Shown here in pieces: positions 44,700 to 56,270 of a DNA stretch of 64,000 nucleotides. The stretch covers positions 83,357,256 to 83,421,255 of the forward strand of contig NC_088911.1 of assembly GCF_963576675.1 (NCBI RefSeq), in the 5' to 3' direction. Numbering within the stretch: position 1 is the stretch's first letter; each line of letters starts with the position of its first letter. This DNA is from Euphorbia lathyris. Taxonomy: Eukaryota > Streptophyta > Magnoliopsida > Malpighiales > Euphorbiaceae. The notes under the pieces were generated by a model, which made no database searches, had not been told where the DNA came from, and was given only the letters and a program-made list of their open reading frames with translations. Both the position numbers and the translations under genes were made by a program.

Positions 44700-45123
44700 T
44701 CTCTTCAAACATTTTTTATCTGTTTTTTACTTCTCTAACTTTTTATTATTCTCTAACATTTTGGATTATAATATTTAATGTTTTATTTTAATATGGAAAA
44801 GAGAAGCATGACATGCCACTATTGGATTATATATAATTTATAAAAAAAACTCACGAGTCTACTCACGAGCTTTCGAGCCGAATCCGAGGAAACTCAGACT
44901 CTGCTCATTTATACTCGAGCCGAGCCTAATCAATCCGAACTTTGACAAAGGTTTGACCGAGCCAAACTCAAACATTTTTCAAACTAAGTATGATCGTTTG
45001 CACCCTAAGTCACTCTGATTTGCGGTTTCGTAATAGTTTGATGTTTCCTTACTTCTCAATTGAGCCCTTCTAATTGTATAAGTTGCAAAGGACCCAATCA
45101 TCTAGCTGAGAGCAAATAAAAAA
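44700..45123. other. Intergenic DNA, nothing recognised
   Basis: AT-rich, then a patch with CTCGAGC and CGAGCC words (44860-44960) of the kind seen in dispersed plant repeats. No gene. Confidence 0.5.
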
Positions 45124-45494
45124 GGTAAATAACTTATTAGTCCCCTAGTTTTTATCTAACACATTGTTTGATCCCCCTATTTTGAAAAACACATTATGAG
45201 GTCCCTATCTTTTATCAGTATTAACACTTTAGTCCTTCTATCTATTTTTTTTAGATTTTTAACCATTGTAGTTGGCATAAACAGTTAGACAGAAAATAAT
45301 AGAGTAACTTGACCATTTGTATTGTACTATAGCCGTCTTAAAAACTAAGATATGTTCGGTTAAAAATCTAAAAAAATAGGAAAAGGGACCAAAGAGTTAA
45401 TATTTATAAAGATAGGGACCTTATAATATGTTTTGCATAATAAGACTAAACAGTGTGTTACGTAAAAAAGTGGAGACTAATAAATTATTTACCC
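45124..45494. mobile_element. Foldback MITE, copy 2 of the family at 36812
   Basis: 371 bp with arms of about 150 bp. The left tip is GGTAAATAACTTATTAGT and the right tip ACTAATAAATTATTTACC. Inner ends are TAGATTTTTAACCATTG and GGTTAAAAATCTA. This copy is better preserved than the one at 36812. Confidence 0.85.
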
Positions 45495-46523
45495 AATAAA
45501 TTTTGTTAATTTAGTTAATGATTTTTAGCAAAAATTATGAGAATCACATAATACAAAATCAGAAGTGGAAAAAAGCACCATCATATCAGAAAGATTATGA
45601 CAGTAAGAAAGTGTAGGCCATGAATTGAAAAAAAAAAGGATAAAGTTCAAATAAAACCCTTGTGGTTTCACTAATTTTCAGATAAAAGACTGTGGTTTAC
45701 TTTTTGTCAAAATGAGGATTGAAGTTTTTAACTTTAACAACATAAGGACTTTTTCGATTGATACTATTAAAATCACTTTTGACGACTTCAAAAATGACAT
45801 ATTTTAAGAACTACTAATATTTTAAGCAACTTTAATTCTTCAACTTTTTTATTTTGAGATTGTTTAGATGATGTTTGGTAAAGAGAGAGAAAGTTAATGT
45901 TTAGAGAGAGAAAGTTCCAAAAAAGATGATTTTCGAAAATCGAAAATGTAGTTCCATAGAAACTATGATATTGAACAACTTTAATTCTTGAAAATTTTCA
46001 CTTTAGATCGTTAAAGATGGTTTTAATAGCATTAATCCAAGTTGAAATTGGGAGGAAGAAGGAAACAGAAAAGAAAAGGAGTGGAAACAGATATTTGGGA
46101 ATTAGTTGATTATTTAATACTAGTAATTTTTGTAACTGAATTTGACAAAAACAATATAAAAGGGTTGAGTTTTGACGATAGGATTAAAAGAAGTTATTTA
46201 ATTGATAAAAGATAAAAAAAAATCTTTAATTGTAAGCGTAATTTCTTTAAAAAAAATATATATATATCATCCATCATCAAAAAGATTTTGGACGAATTTA
46301 GTTTTTAATTTTTTTTTTCCTTAATGATTTTCATATATGATTTTATGTACCAATCATTTTTATGGATTTATTATGGAGAGAGAGTATTTTTGAAAAATGT
46401 ACACAATCATTTATTACAGAGAGAGAAATATGTCTTTAAGTAACCTGATACCCTATTGGTAACCTCCTATAGCAGGTCATTTAATCAGTCTCCATGGATG
46501 GAGACTCACCATTGAAAACTCTT

Positions 46524-46560
<37 letters not shown>

Positions 46561-47486
46561 TATAGTATAAATTGAAATGTACAATTAAATTATTACCGTG
46601 TCAATCAACGTGTCAATAAATTAAAACGAGTTAATAAGTTAAGAGAACTACCTAAAATAGGTAGAACTATACGTGGCTTTGATTCCCGATGTAAAGATTA
46701 CAAGATTACAAGATATTCATGTTTCAGAAATCTTTATTCGTAGAAAATCGGTTCGCCTTCTAGATTTGTGTGTTCGTTATCCTGTTTTCCGTTCATACCC
46801 GATGCCGTTTAGGGTCGAGTGTGATATTTTGAAAATCCAAAAAAGCTTGAGAGGATTTGAGAAGTTTTGATTTTTTGTATTCAAATTGTGAGAAGGGCAA
46901 AAATGTCAAAAGAGGGCGGTGATAAGTAATTTAGGGGCGATAAATAACAGTTCACAAAGTAAATGATGGATAATTAGTTACAAAAATAGGTATTACTTAT
47001 GTTTGAAACGAGACTGAGGGTAAAAAAAAAAATTAAGTTATACAACTAAAATATATGTACTAAAAAATTGTGTGTAATGAAATAGTTTTTTCTTTATAAT
47101 TTGTCTGATTTGTTGGTTTGAAACTTGTTATACATTCTTTTTACATATATTAGGATTCGAACTCGAGATTTAATTTAAGTGATTTATTAACAAACTAGAT
47201 TATTGATGATATGTTTAATTGTAATTGTAACCAATGTGTAAAATAGAGGAGAGAGCCAAAGTGAATGTTGGACTATAAAAATAGGAAACTATAAAATAGA
47301 ATTTAAAAAATAAAATTAGAGTTTGAATAAAATAAAATAAAACATGGGAATAGTATTATGCATACCATTCTTGTTATCCAAAATTTGACTTTGAATAAAA
47401 ATGAAAAGGAGCAAGTAGAATCTATCAAACCACGAAAAGCAGGAATGGAGTTGGTAATCCGACTTGTCTTTTACTGAATATTTTTG
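45495..47486. other. AT-rich intergenic DNA upstream of the second small gene
   Basis: It holds dispersed-repeat text (45640-45780), two similar phrases with AACTTTAATTCTT (45828 and 45969), and a (TA)n run at about 46527-46556. The 65-codon frame at 46673 starts with GTG and has no recognisable domain. A TTGACT at 47385-47390 matches the upstream TTGACT of the other small gene. Confidence 0.5.
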
Positions 47487-47495
47487 CATATAAAT
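47487..47495 (+). promoter_or_regulatory. Putative TATA box of small gene copy B
   Basis: CATATAAAT, preceded by TTTTG, about 125 bases before the start codon. It matches the TATA-like element of the paralogue at 24758. Confidence 0.6.
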
Positions 47496-47615
47496 TCAGA
47501 TTGTAACTCATTCACAAACTCATCATTTAATTCCCAGCAACAGCTTAATTACAGTTTCTTTTCTGACTTGAACTTTTTGTAAAAATTCTGAGTTGATTAA
47601 AATTGTCTGTAATTG

Positions 47616-48035
47616 ATGGCTTTTGTGGGTAGTATCAGCAGCAGCAGCTTTACTACAACTAGAATACCAAATTACCTCATCTCCAATAACAAACCTCTCC
47701 TCATGTAAGTTTATTTCAGTTTCTAACTTTTATTAAGTAGAGATCATGCATATATATGCTTATATTAATTTCTTTGATTTATAGTATGATTAAATTATTG
47801 TTTTTGTTACAGAAAATCAGCAGTCAAAAGAGATCGCCCAAAATCCAGCTCAGGAGGCGGTGCTCAAATTAATAGAGTTCCCAGATCTGGATTATTGCTC
47901 AGAACTTTTGATTTAAGGGCAGAAATGACAAGTCCTCATAACTTTAGTTCTGCTGATCCTAATAATAAAACTCGATCAATTTTAGATGATGATGATGCCA
48001 CCATTTTCAAACTTGAATCTACTCATGATAATTAG
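47616..48035 (+). CDS. Small two-exon gene, copy B (103 residues, unknown function)
   Basis: Exons 47616-47704 and 47813-48035 with a GT-AG intron of 108 bases in phase 2, at the same codon as in the gene at 24874 (both exons 1 end CTC AT before GTAAGT). The product starts MAFVGSISSSSFTTTR, has no signal peptide and no acidic residue before the RDRPK motif, and carries PLLIKSAVKRDRPKSSSGGG followed by AQIN. The tail differs from copy A except for scattered matches (TFDL, DDATIFKLES against DPTTLFDLHP). The family is unknown to me. A plastid transit peptide is the simplest reading of the N-terminus; a processed peptide around the GGGAQIN core is an alternative. The conservation of start, core, splice site and TATA box, while the rest diverges, argues for a selected gene. 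Confidence 0.78.
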
Positions 48036-49490
48036 TCCTTATTAATTATGTGTAGAATTAATCTTTTGTATATTTTTACAAATTTTGATTAGAAATTCAG
48101 AATCTTGGTAGCTCATATATACTGTCATAGTATAAATATTATTTTCTTGTTTTCTTCACAGTGATATATCTCTTCTATTTAATTAGGTTTTCTAGTCTGA
48201 TGTACACTTCCACTTGTTGTCGTTTAAAACTTTAAGATTGTATAAATACAGGTTGTTCATATTGTTATGCTTATGCAAATATTAGATCTGAATCTGGAAT
48301 ATGGTGCTTTTATCAACAAGCCTAAGTTGGATTATTTCTTCAATATTAGAGAGTGTTCTCTCTCTCTCTCTCTCTCAAGTTTTTGGAGTTGTATTATTCT
48401 TGGCTAAGGGAATGACAGTATTAAGCTTATGTTTATAAGGCTAAAAGTATTAATGATCAATTGTCTGCTTTACAATACCTATTCATCATCTTATTGATAA
48501 GTTTAATATCTTCTTATAAACCTTTTATGAGGCTAAAGGCACCATGGAACGCTTAAGCTAAACATTACAAACATCTCACGATCACAAACTCAAATATGGT
48601 TAACTAGCTTTGAGATTGTTATAAATTCAACTAAAGGGCCTAAAGCCAGCCAGTTATGAGGAAACACCGCCTTTAGAATCCCACTTTCTTCCAACGTGTT
48701 TTTAGGGAGGTATTCCAATAAATCCTGCCTCGACCAAAATCTCCATATATCTAGATATTTTTATAAAACTTAACTTCTTTTGCATTCTTCTTTCTCTTTG
48801 TTCTGCTAAGAAAATATTCATCCAAACAATAGATATTTTTCCTTTCTTTGTACATTGTAATAACAAACTAACATACCTGTGTCATGAGTTTTGGTTTCTC
48901 TCCAAATATAGAGACCGGATTTTTAGACTTAGTGACCAGATCAATTAGGCCTTTAATTGACTGATTGCCAAATGTTTGAGACCATTTGTCAGTTGCAAAA
49001 GATCGAATTCATAAGTTACCACGTATATGCTACCAACTATTGAACTCAAATCCAACACTAATCTATAGGTAAATGTAATTAAAAACTACTAAGTCGGTCG
49101 CTAAATTTACCACGGATTTTGCGACCATATTTCTACGGAAGTTTAGGACTGAATCCGCCACCTAAATTATAAGTGTCAGATTACTGCTAATATTTTCTGT
49201 CGAAATTTCTGGAGAGCTTAAACTGTGGAATTAGTGACTATTATAATCCGCAACAAATTTTTAGACAATTTTTAGTATAGTTTTTTTTCTTTTTATAAAT
49301 GATAATTATTATTACTATTTTACTTTACTGAAGTTAAATATATATTTTTTTTGGTAAACACTGAATTTAGATATTAAAATAACCGTTTAAGAAATTTTGT
49401 AATAAAACAAACAATATAAATTAATTAAAAATATTTTGATAGATAATAGTTAAAGTTAATGTATACATAAATTTGAAGTAAATTTAAGGC
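48036..49490. other. Region downstream of small gene B
   Basis: Likely 3' UTR to about 48200, (TC)n at 48353-48377, then AT-rich DNA. At 49080-49280 words such as GGTCGCTAAATTTACC and TAGTGACTA resemble the subterminal part of the CACTA element at 25546, perhaps a remnant. No gene seen. Confidence 0.5.
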
Positions 49491-50075
49491 AAAAAGCATC
49501 CTGAAGCCCCTGATCTTTCATTGTTTGGTGCATTAAGCCCTCGATCTTTTATTTAGACACATTGAGCCCCTGATCTTTCACCATTTGGTGCATTAAGCCA
49601 TCGATCTTTCATTTAGACACATTGAGCCCTTGATCTTTCATATATGGATGTATTAGGTCCTTCCATAAATCAATTAATATATAGGTTTATTAAGGGCATG
49701 TTTGGTGTGATAACAAATGATGTTCTAAAAATAACAAATTCTAAAATAAAAAATATATTATACAAATTAATAAAAATAATTTAAATAAAAAATAAAAAAT
49801 TTATTGAACACAATAAAACCTTGTTTTTCGATAAGTATGTTCTAAAAATAAAAATAATGTTAAAATTGAAACACATTTTGTGGAAATAAGAAGGGTAATT
49901 TTATCAATAACAAGTAACTACAAACAACTGTTCATGAAAAGAGCTTTTCGTGAAAAGCTTCAAAATGTTACAGTGTCCAGAGAAAATGCGAAACGCTGCA
50001 GTTATATAAACCTAACCAAACATGCCCTTAATAAACTTATATATTAATTGATTTACGGAAGGGCCTAATACACCC
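49491..50075. repeat. Three-fold repeat and inverted-repeat element
   Basis: From 49494 to 49650 the phrases CCCTGATCTTTCA and TTTAGACACATTGAGCCC recur two to three times. From 49648 to 50075 two arms of about 60 bp are reverse complements (TGTATTAGGTCCTTCC to AAGGGCATGTTTGGT, and its mirror), enclosing an AT-rich core. Together probably a MITE; the target duplication is unclear because the arm ends are themselves repetitive. Confidence 0.65.
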
Positions 50076-50529
50076 ATCACTACAAGAAAAACGCGTTTTA
50101 CCAACGGAATTCACCGACGGAATAAATTCCGCTAGTAATCACCAGCGGAATAGCAGCGGATTTGTATCCGCTGTTGATCAGCGGCGAAATAGTAGTAGAA
50201 TTAAGGTTTCGCTACTGAATTGTAATCTTAGCAGCGGAATTTTAACATACCGACGGAATTCCGCTGGTAATTAAAATAATAATAATAAATATATAACTTT
50301 TTTTTATTAGGTGGGGATACCCAATTTCATTTAAGCGGCAATTATTTCTATTCTCCCTCCATTTTTTATTTTGAGATTTTCTGAACCCTAATTTCCCTCT
50401 CCCTTTTCTCTCTGGATTGTAACCTAACTCTTATCTCTTTCCCTCGAGATCGCTCCCTTCTTCTTCCCTTTCTTTCTCGATCAGTCACCACTCCCTCACC
50501 TCTCTCTCTCTCTCTACATTAATATCCTT

Positions 50530-53027
50530 TCTATTACTCAGACGGATTACTCAAAGTCATCACATAATTACTGGGACAGATTGTATTACTCGAAAGGAAG
50601 AACTCGGAGCTATATACTTCTGTATGTTAGGTAAGTTAGCTTTTTAGATTTGCTAAATTTCAGAATGAGTTTGGGGCTTTTAATTTTGAACGGGATTTCT
50701 TCATGTTGTTAGCTTTTGATTTTCGATTCTTGGTGTATTCGATTTAGTAGCTGCAACTGGATTTTTGTTCTCTGCTATTCACTATACCATGTATGACTTA
50801 TAGTATGGTAGGAAATTTACTGTAGATTTTGTTCTGGCATTCTGATTTATTTTGATTATTTTTGTTGAGTAACAATAGATGTATCTATGATTGAATTTTA
50901 TATTTATGTCATAAAATCAAAACTCTCTCAATCAGTTCAAGAAAACCACCAAAGAGTAAAACTATTTATTTATTTTTATCTATTTAATAGGAACATGCAG
51001 TAGAAAGCTTTAAACAAGCTCAATTTCTAGTATGACATATTTATTTTCTTAATAATAGGTTCCCAGTTATTGATTTTTATCTACTTCAACATTGCAGGAA
51101 AGAGGAAACCTCACCTCCTTTCTATCTAGAAGTGCTTCGACATAGATCCAACAAATTGTTTCTCTGTGATAACATGTTTTGTGAAGAAGTGATAATGAGT
51201 ATTCACTTTTTGGTAAAGCTATGGTCTTTTGCAAATATGCTTCTATCTCTTAGAAATGTCATATTTCTTTACAATGCTAATGAATGAACCAAGTATTTCA
51301 TTTCTTTACATCTGTCAATGCATATTTACTTTAACTGTTGAAACTTTGATGGAGTTATGTTAAAGCACCAAAACTTGATAAGACTATTGATGAAGTGGAT
51401 GATGGAACTGATTAGATGTTGCAATCTTTTGAGGAATTAATGAAAGAATAAAATTCATCAACTCTTTTGATAAATAGCAGAGTTATTTTATAGGCATATT
51501 CTTTTGGAATTGTCTCTGGATCCATTCCCCACTTCTTAATTTTAAAGTTAATTCCTTTTTTATAAAACCATATTATATTGATCTTTCAAGTAGTGGTGAA
51601 GGGTAAAATTTAGTTTTTCATTTTACTTTAAAATAAAATTTTAAAGTTCCTTTTGGGTAATCAGGAGTTCAAGGTTTGTCTAGTGATGCATGAACTGGTT
51701 TTACCCCTTGTGGCTGGCATTTTTCAGTTATGACCTCATGGAGGTCTTGGATTTGACAAAGGCTTACCCCATATGGTTTCAATACAATGTTGCTGATGCT
51801 ACTTGTATTCCACATGTACTACTTGTATATGCGCAATGATAATGAGACAGCTGAGAAATAGAGGAAAAGCTGGAGAAGATATAAGATCTGGTAAGCCTAT
51901 TACTGCTGTAGTTGTTTCTATCAATTCATTTCATGACTTTTGGGAGGTTTTGAAAACTTCAATTAATGCAAAAGTTTATTTTGTTTATATAAAGTCACAT
52001 TTCACAAAATCTTAGGTAATTTTAATGTCGGTATTTTGACTGACTAGGATGGCTATAACTAGGGGTGATCATGGTTCTGTTCGGTCCAAAAACCGAATTG
52101 AATTGAATTGGACCGAACTGAATTTCTAGTATTTTGTAGGACCGAATCAAACCTAATTGTAATTCAGTTCGGTACGGACTGAACCGAAATATTTCGATCT
52201 TGTTTATGTTTGGACCGAACTAAGCACATAAGTTTTTTAATCCAATTTAATTTTTTAATAACATCCATGTACTGTCTATATGTAATTCATAGACTTAATT
52301 CTCTGCCCTTTTTTTCTTTTTCAGACAGTTGTTAACCAAGCTCAAATAATCGTCTTCTTCTTGAATAAAGAAGCAAAATGACATGGAGATGCAGATGAGA
52401 GAGCAGTTAGGATCTTTGCTTGAAAAGGGTTTGTGTCCTGCTCTGTTTCTGGTTGGCTATTATATTTGATTTTTGCATCCAATCTCTAAATGCCTAAGAA
52501 AAGGGTTCAAATTCTTGTTTGGTCTTAAAATGATAACTAGTAGTGATTGGTTTCTCATTTGTATTTGACAAGTCAATTTTTTTTACTGTCAGTAAAATAA
52601 TTTCTCTTGTTGATAGTCCTACTTAAATCTTGTAACTTTTGCAGTTTCACGATGTTAGAACAGGAGAATCATAGCCATTGTTATGGTTAACGAAGAGGCA
52701 GTAGGATTTGAATCACGTGGAGCTGAAGCAAAAATCCTCTACGGTATGGGTGCATCTCTAGGACAGAACTTACAGTACTTGTGTGGATCTCTAGTACTCA
52801 TGTTAATACGTTTTTGCATTTTAATGCAGAGAAGCATAGGACTTGCTCCTCTCCAGTTGTTCAAGATGAATACCATTATTGCAAAACCTCAGGGCAGGGA
52901 GTAAAGCCGTAGTTATAAAATTCTATTGCTGCCTCTTTATAACACATTTTACTTATATTGTATTCCAGGCTCCTCTTATCAGAGGTAAATATAGATATGT
53001 TCATCAGATGGTGGATTGATGTGTTTG
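50530..53027. other. Interior DNA between the CACTA end and the gypsy element
   Basis: No recognised gene. A dispersed repeat rich in GGACCGAA and CGGTTC-type words lies at 52060-52200. Short open frames at 51803 and 52683 have no domain that I recognise. Confidence 0.45.
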
Positions 53028-53032
53028 ATTTC

Positions 53033-53528
53033 TGATGACCCGCGAAGCCAAACCGGGCCGAATTCATTACACGGGCCCATCCCATACTTAGATCCAGGGT
53101 CTAGGATCGGATGGGACCCGAATAGAGGAAGCGGGTGAAGTAAGTAACTGCCCCGAATTCCTAAATGGAGCATCAAAACTCCCACTCAAAACAAACGATA
53201 CCACGTTTGTTGCCACGAAAGCCACGAAAGGGACATGGCCTAAAAAGGAGTAACCGCCCTCGGAACGTGGCCTGGAAGGAGTAACCGCCCTCGGAACGTG
53301 GCCTGGAAGGAGTAACCGCCCTCGGCGGTTACTTAAGAACACTTATAAAAAGCCATAAGGCCAAAGGGGAGAGGTACGTTCACATTTTTCCCCGTAATGC
53401 TATTATTACCAACCTTCATACAAAGAACTGACTAGATCGTCGGAGAGTTTTCCCGGAGATCCCGTCTCCGGTTCTGTTTTGCAGGTAACTCCGGCGAAGA
53501 TCATCAAATCGGATTCAGCAAGTTATCA
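53033..53528 (+). repeat. 5' LTR of the Retand-like element
   Basis: It contains three tandem copies of a 31-bp unit (GGAGTAACCGCCCTCGGAAC...) at about 53240-53330. The partner LTR has two. It is followed by TTGGTGCGGTGAGCG, the presumed primer-binding site, which is not of the tRNA-Met type seen in the other elements. Confidence 0.93.
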
Positions 53529-53586
53529 TTGGTGCGGTGAGCGTGGACCTTTTTTACCAATATTTGGTTAAAGGTACACAAAGAAC

Positions 53587-56267
53587 ATGTCAGAACCATC
53601 ACGAACGACCGGCGTTACAACCAGATCAACTAGTATGAACTCAAGGGGTCCACGGACTGCGAATTCACAGCCTGCGAGTACACAACCTGTGGTGCCTAGC
53701 TCGACGAACCCTTCGGGACAATTGAGTCCATTATTGGAAGTCCAAGTGCAAACTGAGATGGAGATGTCCAATAGCGATTTCGTCCAAATGGCAGGACAAG
53801 TCTTGGCTTCAAATATGAGCCAAGCGGCGGGGGATCGGATGATTGGTTTACTAACCGCAATCGCTGATCACAATAACGCCGTGGCGGCTGCTCCTCAACA
53901 ACCTGTTGTCATCTCCACACAACCATCGACTACTGCCACCATATCTGCGCTTCCGCAGCCATCTCGAGAGCCAAATCAGATAGGTCAGAGTAGTCGCATG
54001 AACCCACACAGCCACCCATGCAACTACTCGTATCACGATCCTAGTATGACGATCCATCCGACCTGGCAAACATCCCAACCGACGTTGGGAATACCAGGAA
54101 TCCTTCCACTACAACACACGGAGCCTTTGGTTTGCGGGCATTCAGAGTTAATGACGTCTGGGGCGAATACGTCTGGGCAGGGGCACACTTGGAACTTTGA
54201 TCCTATAACCGGACGGCGGCTAGAACCACGGCGAGAACAAATCTCAACATCAATTGGCGGGTGGATGTCACCCAGAGTTCACCAGCAGCGGATGGAGGAG
54301 ATTCGGCGAATACCCCATCCTGAGTTGGAAGATCAACTACGGAACATGATGGAGCGAATGGGGTACACGCCTAGGGCGAGAGCAGAGGTGCAGAGTGATT
54401 CGCCTTTTGCTCCGTCGTTGCGAGAATTTATACCAGATCACAGGATAAAGGCGCCGACGATACCTAAATACTATGGGGATCCAAATTCTGATCCTGAGGC
54501 TCATGTCAGGAACTACAGAGAATTAATGGATGTTGCCGGAGCGAGTGAAAGCATAATTTGCAGATTATTCTCGACCACTTTGGGCGGAGCGGCATCTGAT
54601 TGGTTTCGGTCTTTACCTGCTGAATCTATTCACAACTTGAATCAATACAGTCGTGATTTCTGTGCAAAGTTCGTGGGCTGTAAAGCAGCGGATGTGACGG
54701 ATAGGCAGCTGAAGGAGATCAAACAGAGGAACTATAATTCCCTAAGGGGATTTGTTGTCGCATTCAACGATATTCTGGTGCGGTTGCAGAACCCGGATAT
54801 CGTGAGCATTCGCAACATCATGGCGGATGGAACCACGGATTGGAGCATGCGGGAGGAAATCATCCGCAACAAGCCGCGCACAGTGGCCGAACTCATGAAG
54901 ATAGCAAAGGAATTCATGGAAGTGGACGATGTCAACAGAGAACATAGAGCTCAAACCCGGAGAGAGAGAGATGCTGCTAGATCCACTTCGGACAATCGGC
55001 GCCAGACCCAGTCCAAGGTAATTTTGTTCGCAGAAGCGATCGCTCCTTTCAAGGGGGAGGATATCAAACACCATTGAATACGACTCGCCAGGAGGTGTTA
55101 CTTTGGATCGAAAAGAACCCCCTGAAGAAGGATGTGCGGTTCCCCGAGGCGAAAGGCCGAACTAGTTTGGGGCGATATCCTAACAAATATTGCAGGTTCT
55201 ACAGATTGAACGGCCATGACACGAACGATTGCTATGAACTGAAGAAGGAAATAGAAAAGCTGATTGAGAGGGGCAAGCTAAGCCAATTCGTAAGAAAAGA
55301 AACGATTGATGAGAAAACAACGCTCCTGCATGAGGGAGAAGCAAGGCCCGAAAAGAAACAGAAGAAAGGGGTGATAAACGTGATAGCTGGCGGGATCTAT
55401 GAGCCGCCAACAAAAAGGGCTCGCCGTGAACAGCGAAAAAGCAACACGCATAGGGGGGATGCCCTCAATTACTCATTTGCGCGAATCACGGAGCCGCATG
55501 CGGATGCCTTGGTGATTACGATGGCCGTAGAAGGATGGGACGTTAAGCGGGTCCTTATTGATACCGGCAGTTCTTGTAATGTTATTACTCGGACTGCATT
55601 CAACAAGTTGGGAATTAATGACGAGCGAGTGGAACATACATTCATGGATGTAACTGGTTTTGGGGGTCAATCATCTCAAACAAGTGGACAGGTGGTGTTG
55701 GAAGCAGAAATGGGCGATAAGAATCTAAAATGGCGAGGTGATCTAGAATTCGCAATTGTTGATCTCCCATTGGCCTACAACATAATTCTAGGGCGTCCGT
55801 TCCTATTGGAAACGGAGTCGCTCATCTCAATGAAGCATTTGACATTGCATTTGCCAACACACCAAGGGCGGGTCATAGTTGAAGGAGATCAACTTGTGTC
55901 TCAACAAGCCTATACATTGTCACTTGGACCAAAGCCAGATGAAGATGATAAAGTTGATGAGAAGTTGCCGGCAGAAGCATTAGGAGAAACAGAACTATTC
56001 GCCATCTCAAATGACAAGAATGTACGAATAGCGGCAGGACTCCCCGAGGAAACGAAGAAAGCCATTACGGAGGTGTTGATCCAATGCGAGTCGGCATTCG
56101 CCGCTCCGAATGAAGTGCTGAAAGGAATAAGTCCAGATATAGGAACCCATCGGTTGAATGTGGACAAAGGTGCAACCCCAGTGCGACAGAAAAAGAGAGG
56201 ACACGCTCCAGAGCGGCAGAAGGCGATTGAAAAAGCAGTGGCAGATTTGCTAAAATCGGATGCGATT
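53587..56267 (+). pseudogene. Gag and protease of the Retand-like element, one frameshift
   Basis: ATG at 53587. After a Gln/Ser/Thr-rich N-terminus, the gag core lies at about residues 280-440 (KYYGDPNSDPEAHVRNYREL, ASDWFRSLP). The frame ends at 55077. The next frame carries the continuation (GYQTPLNTTR, then a zinc-knuckle-like CRFYRLNGHDTNDC), so a one-base indel near the G run at 55038-55045 splits an originally single frame. The protease follows with VLIDTGSSCNVI (about 55550-55590) and ILGRPFL. The frame ends in TGA at 56268-56270 just before RT, at a place where relatives have an arginine codon, so CGA to TGA is likely. Confidence 0.88.
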
Positions 56268-56270
56268 TGA

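Noticed and set aside
46673..46870. Open frame of 65 codons
   Set aside because: No ATG start (GTG), no domain, no paralogue in the window.
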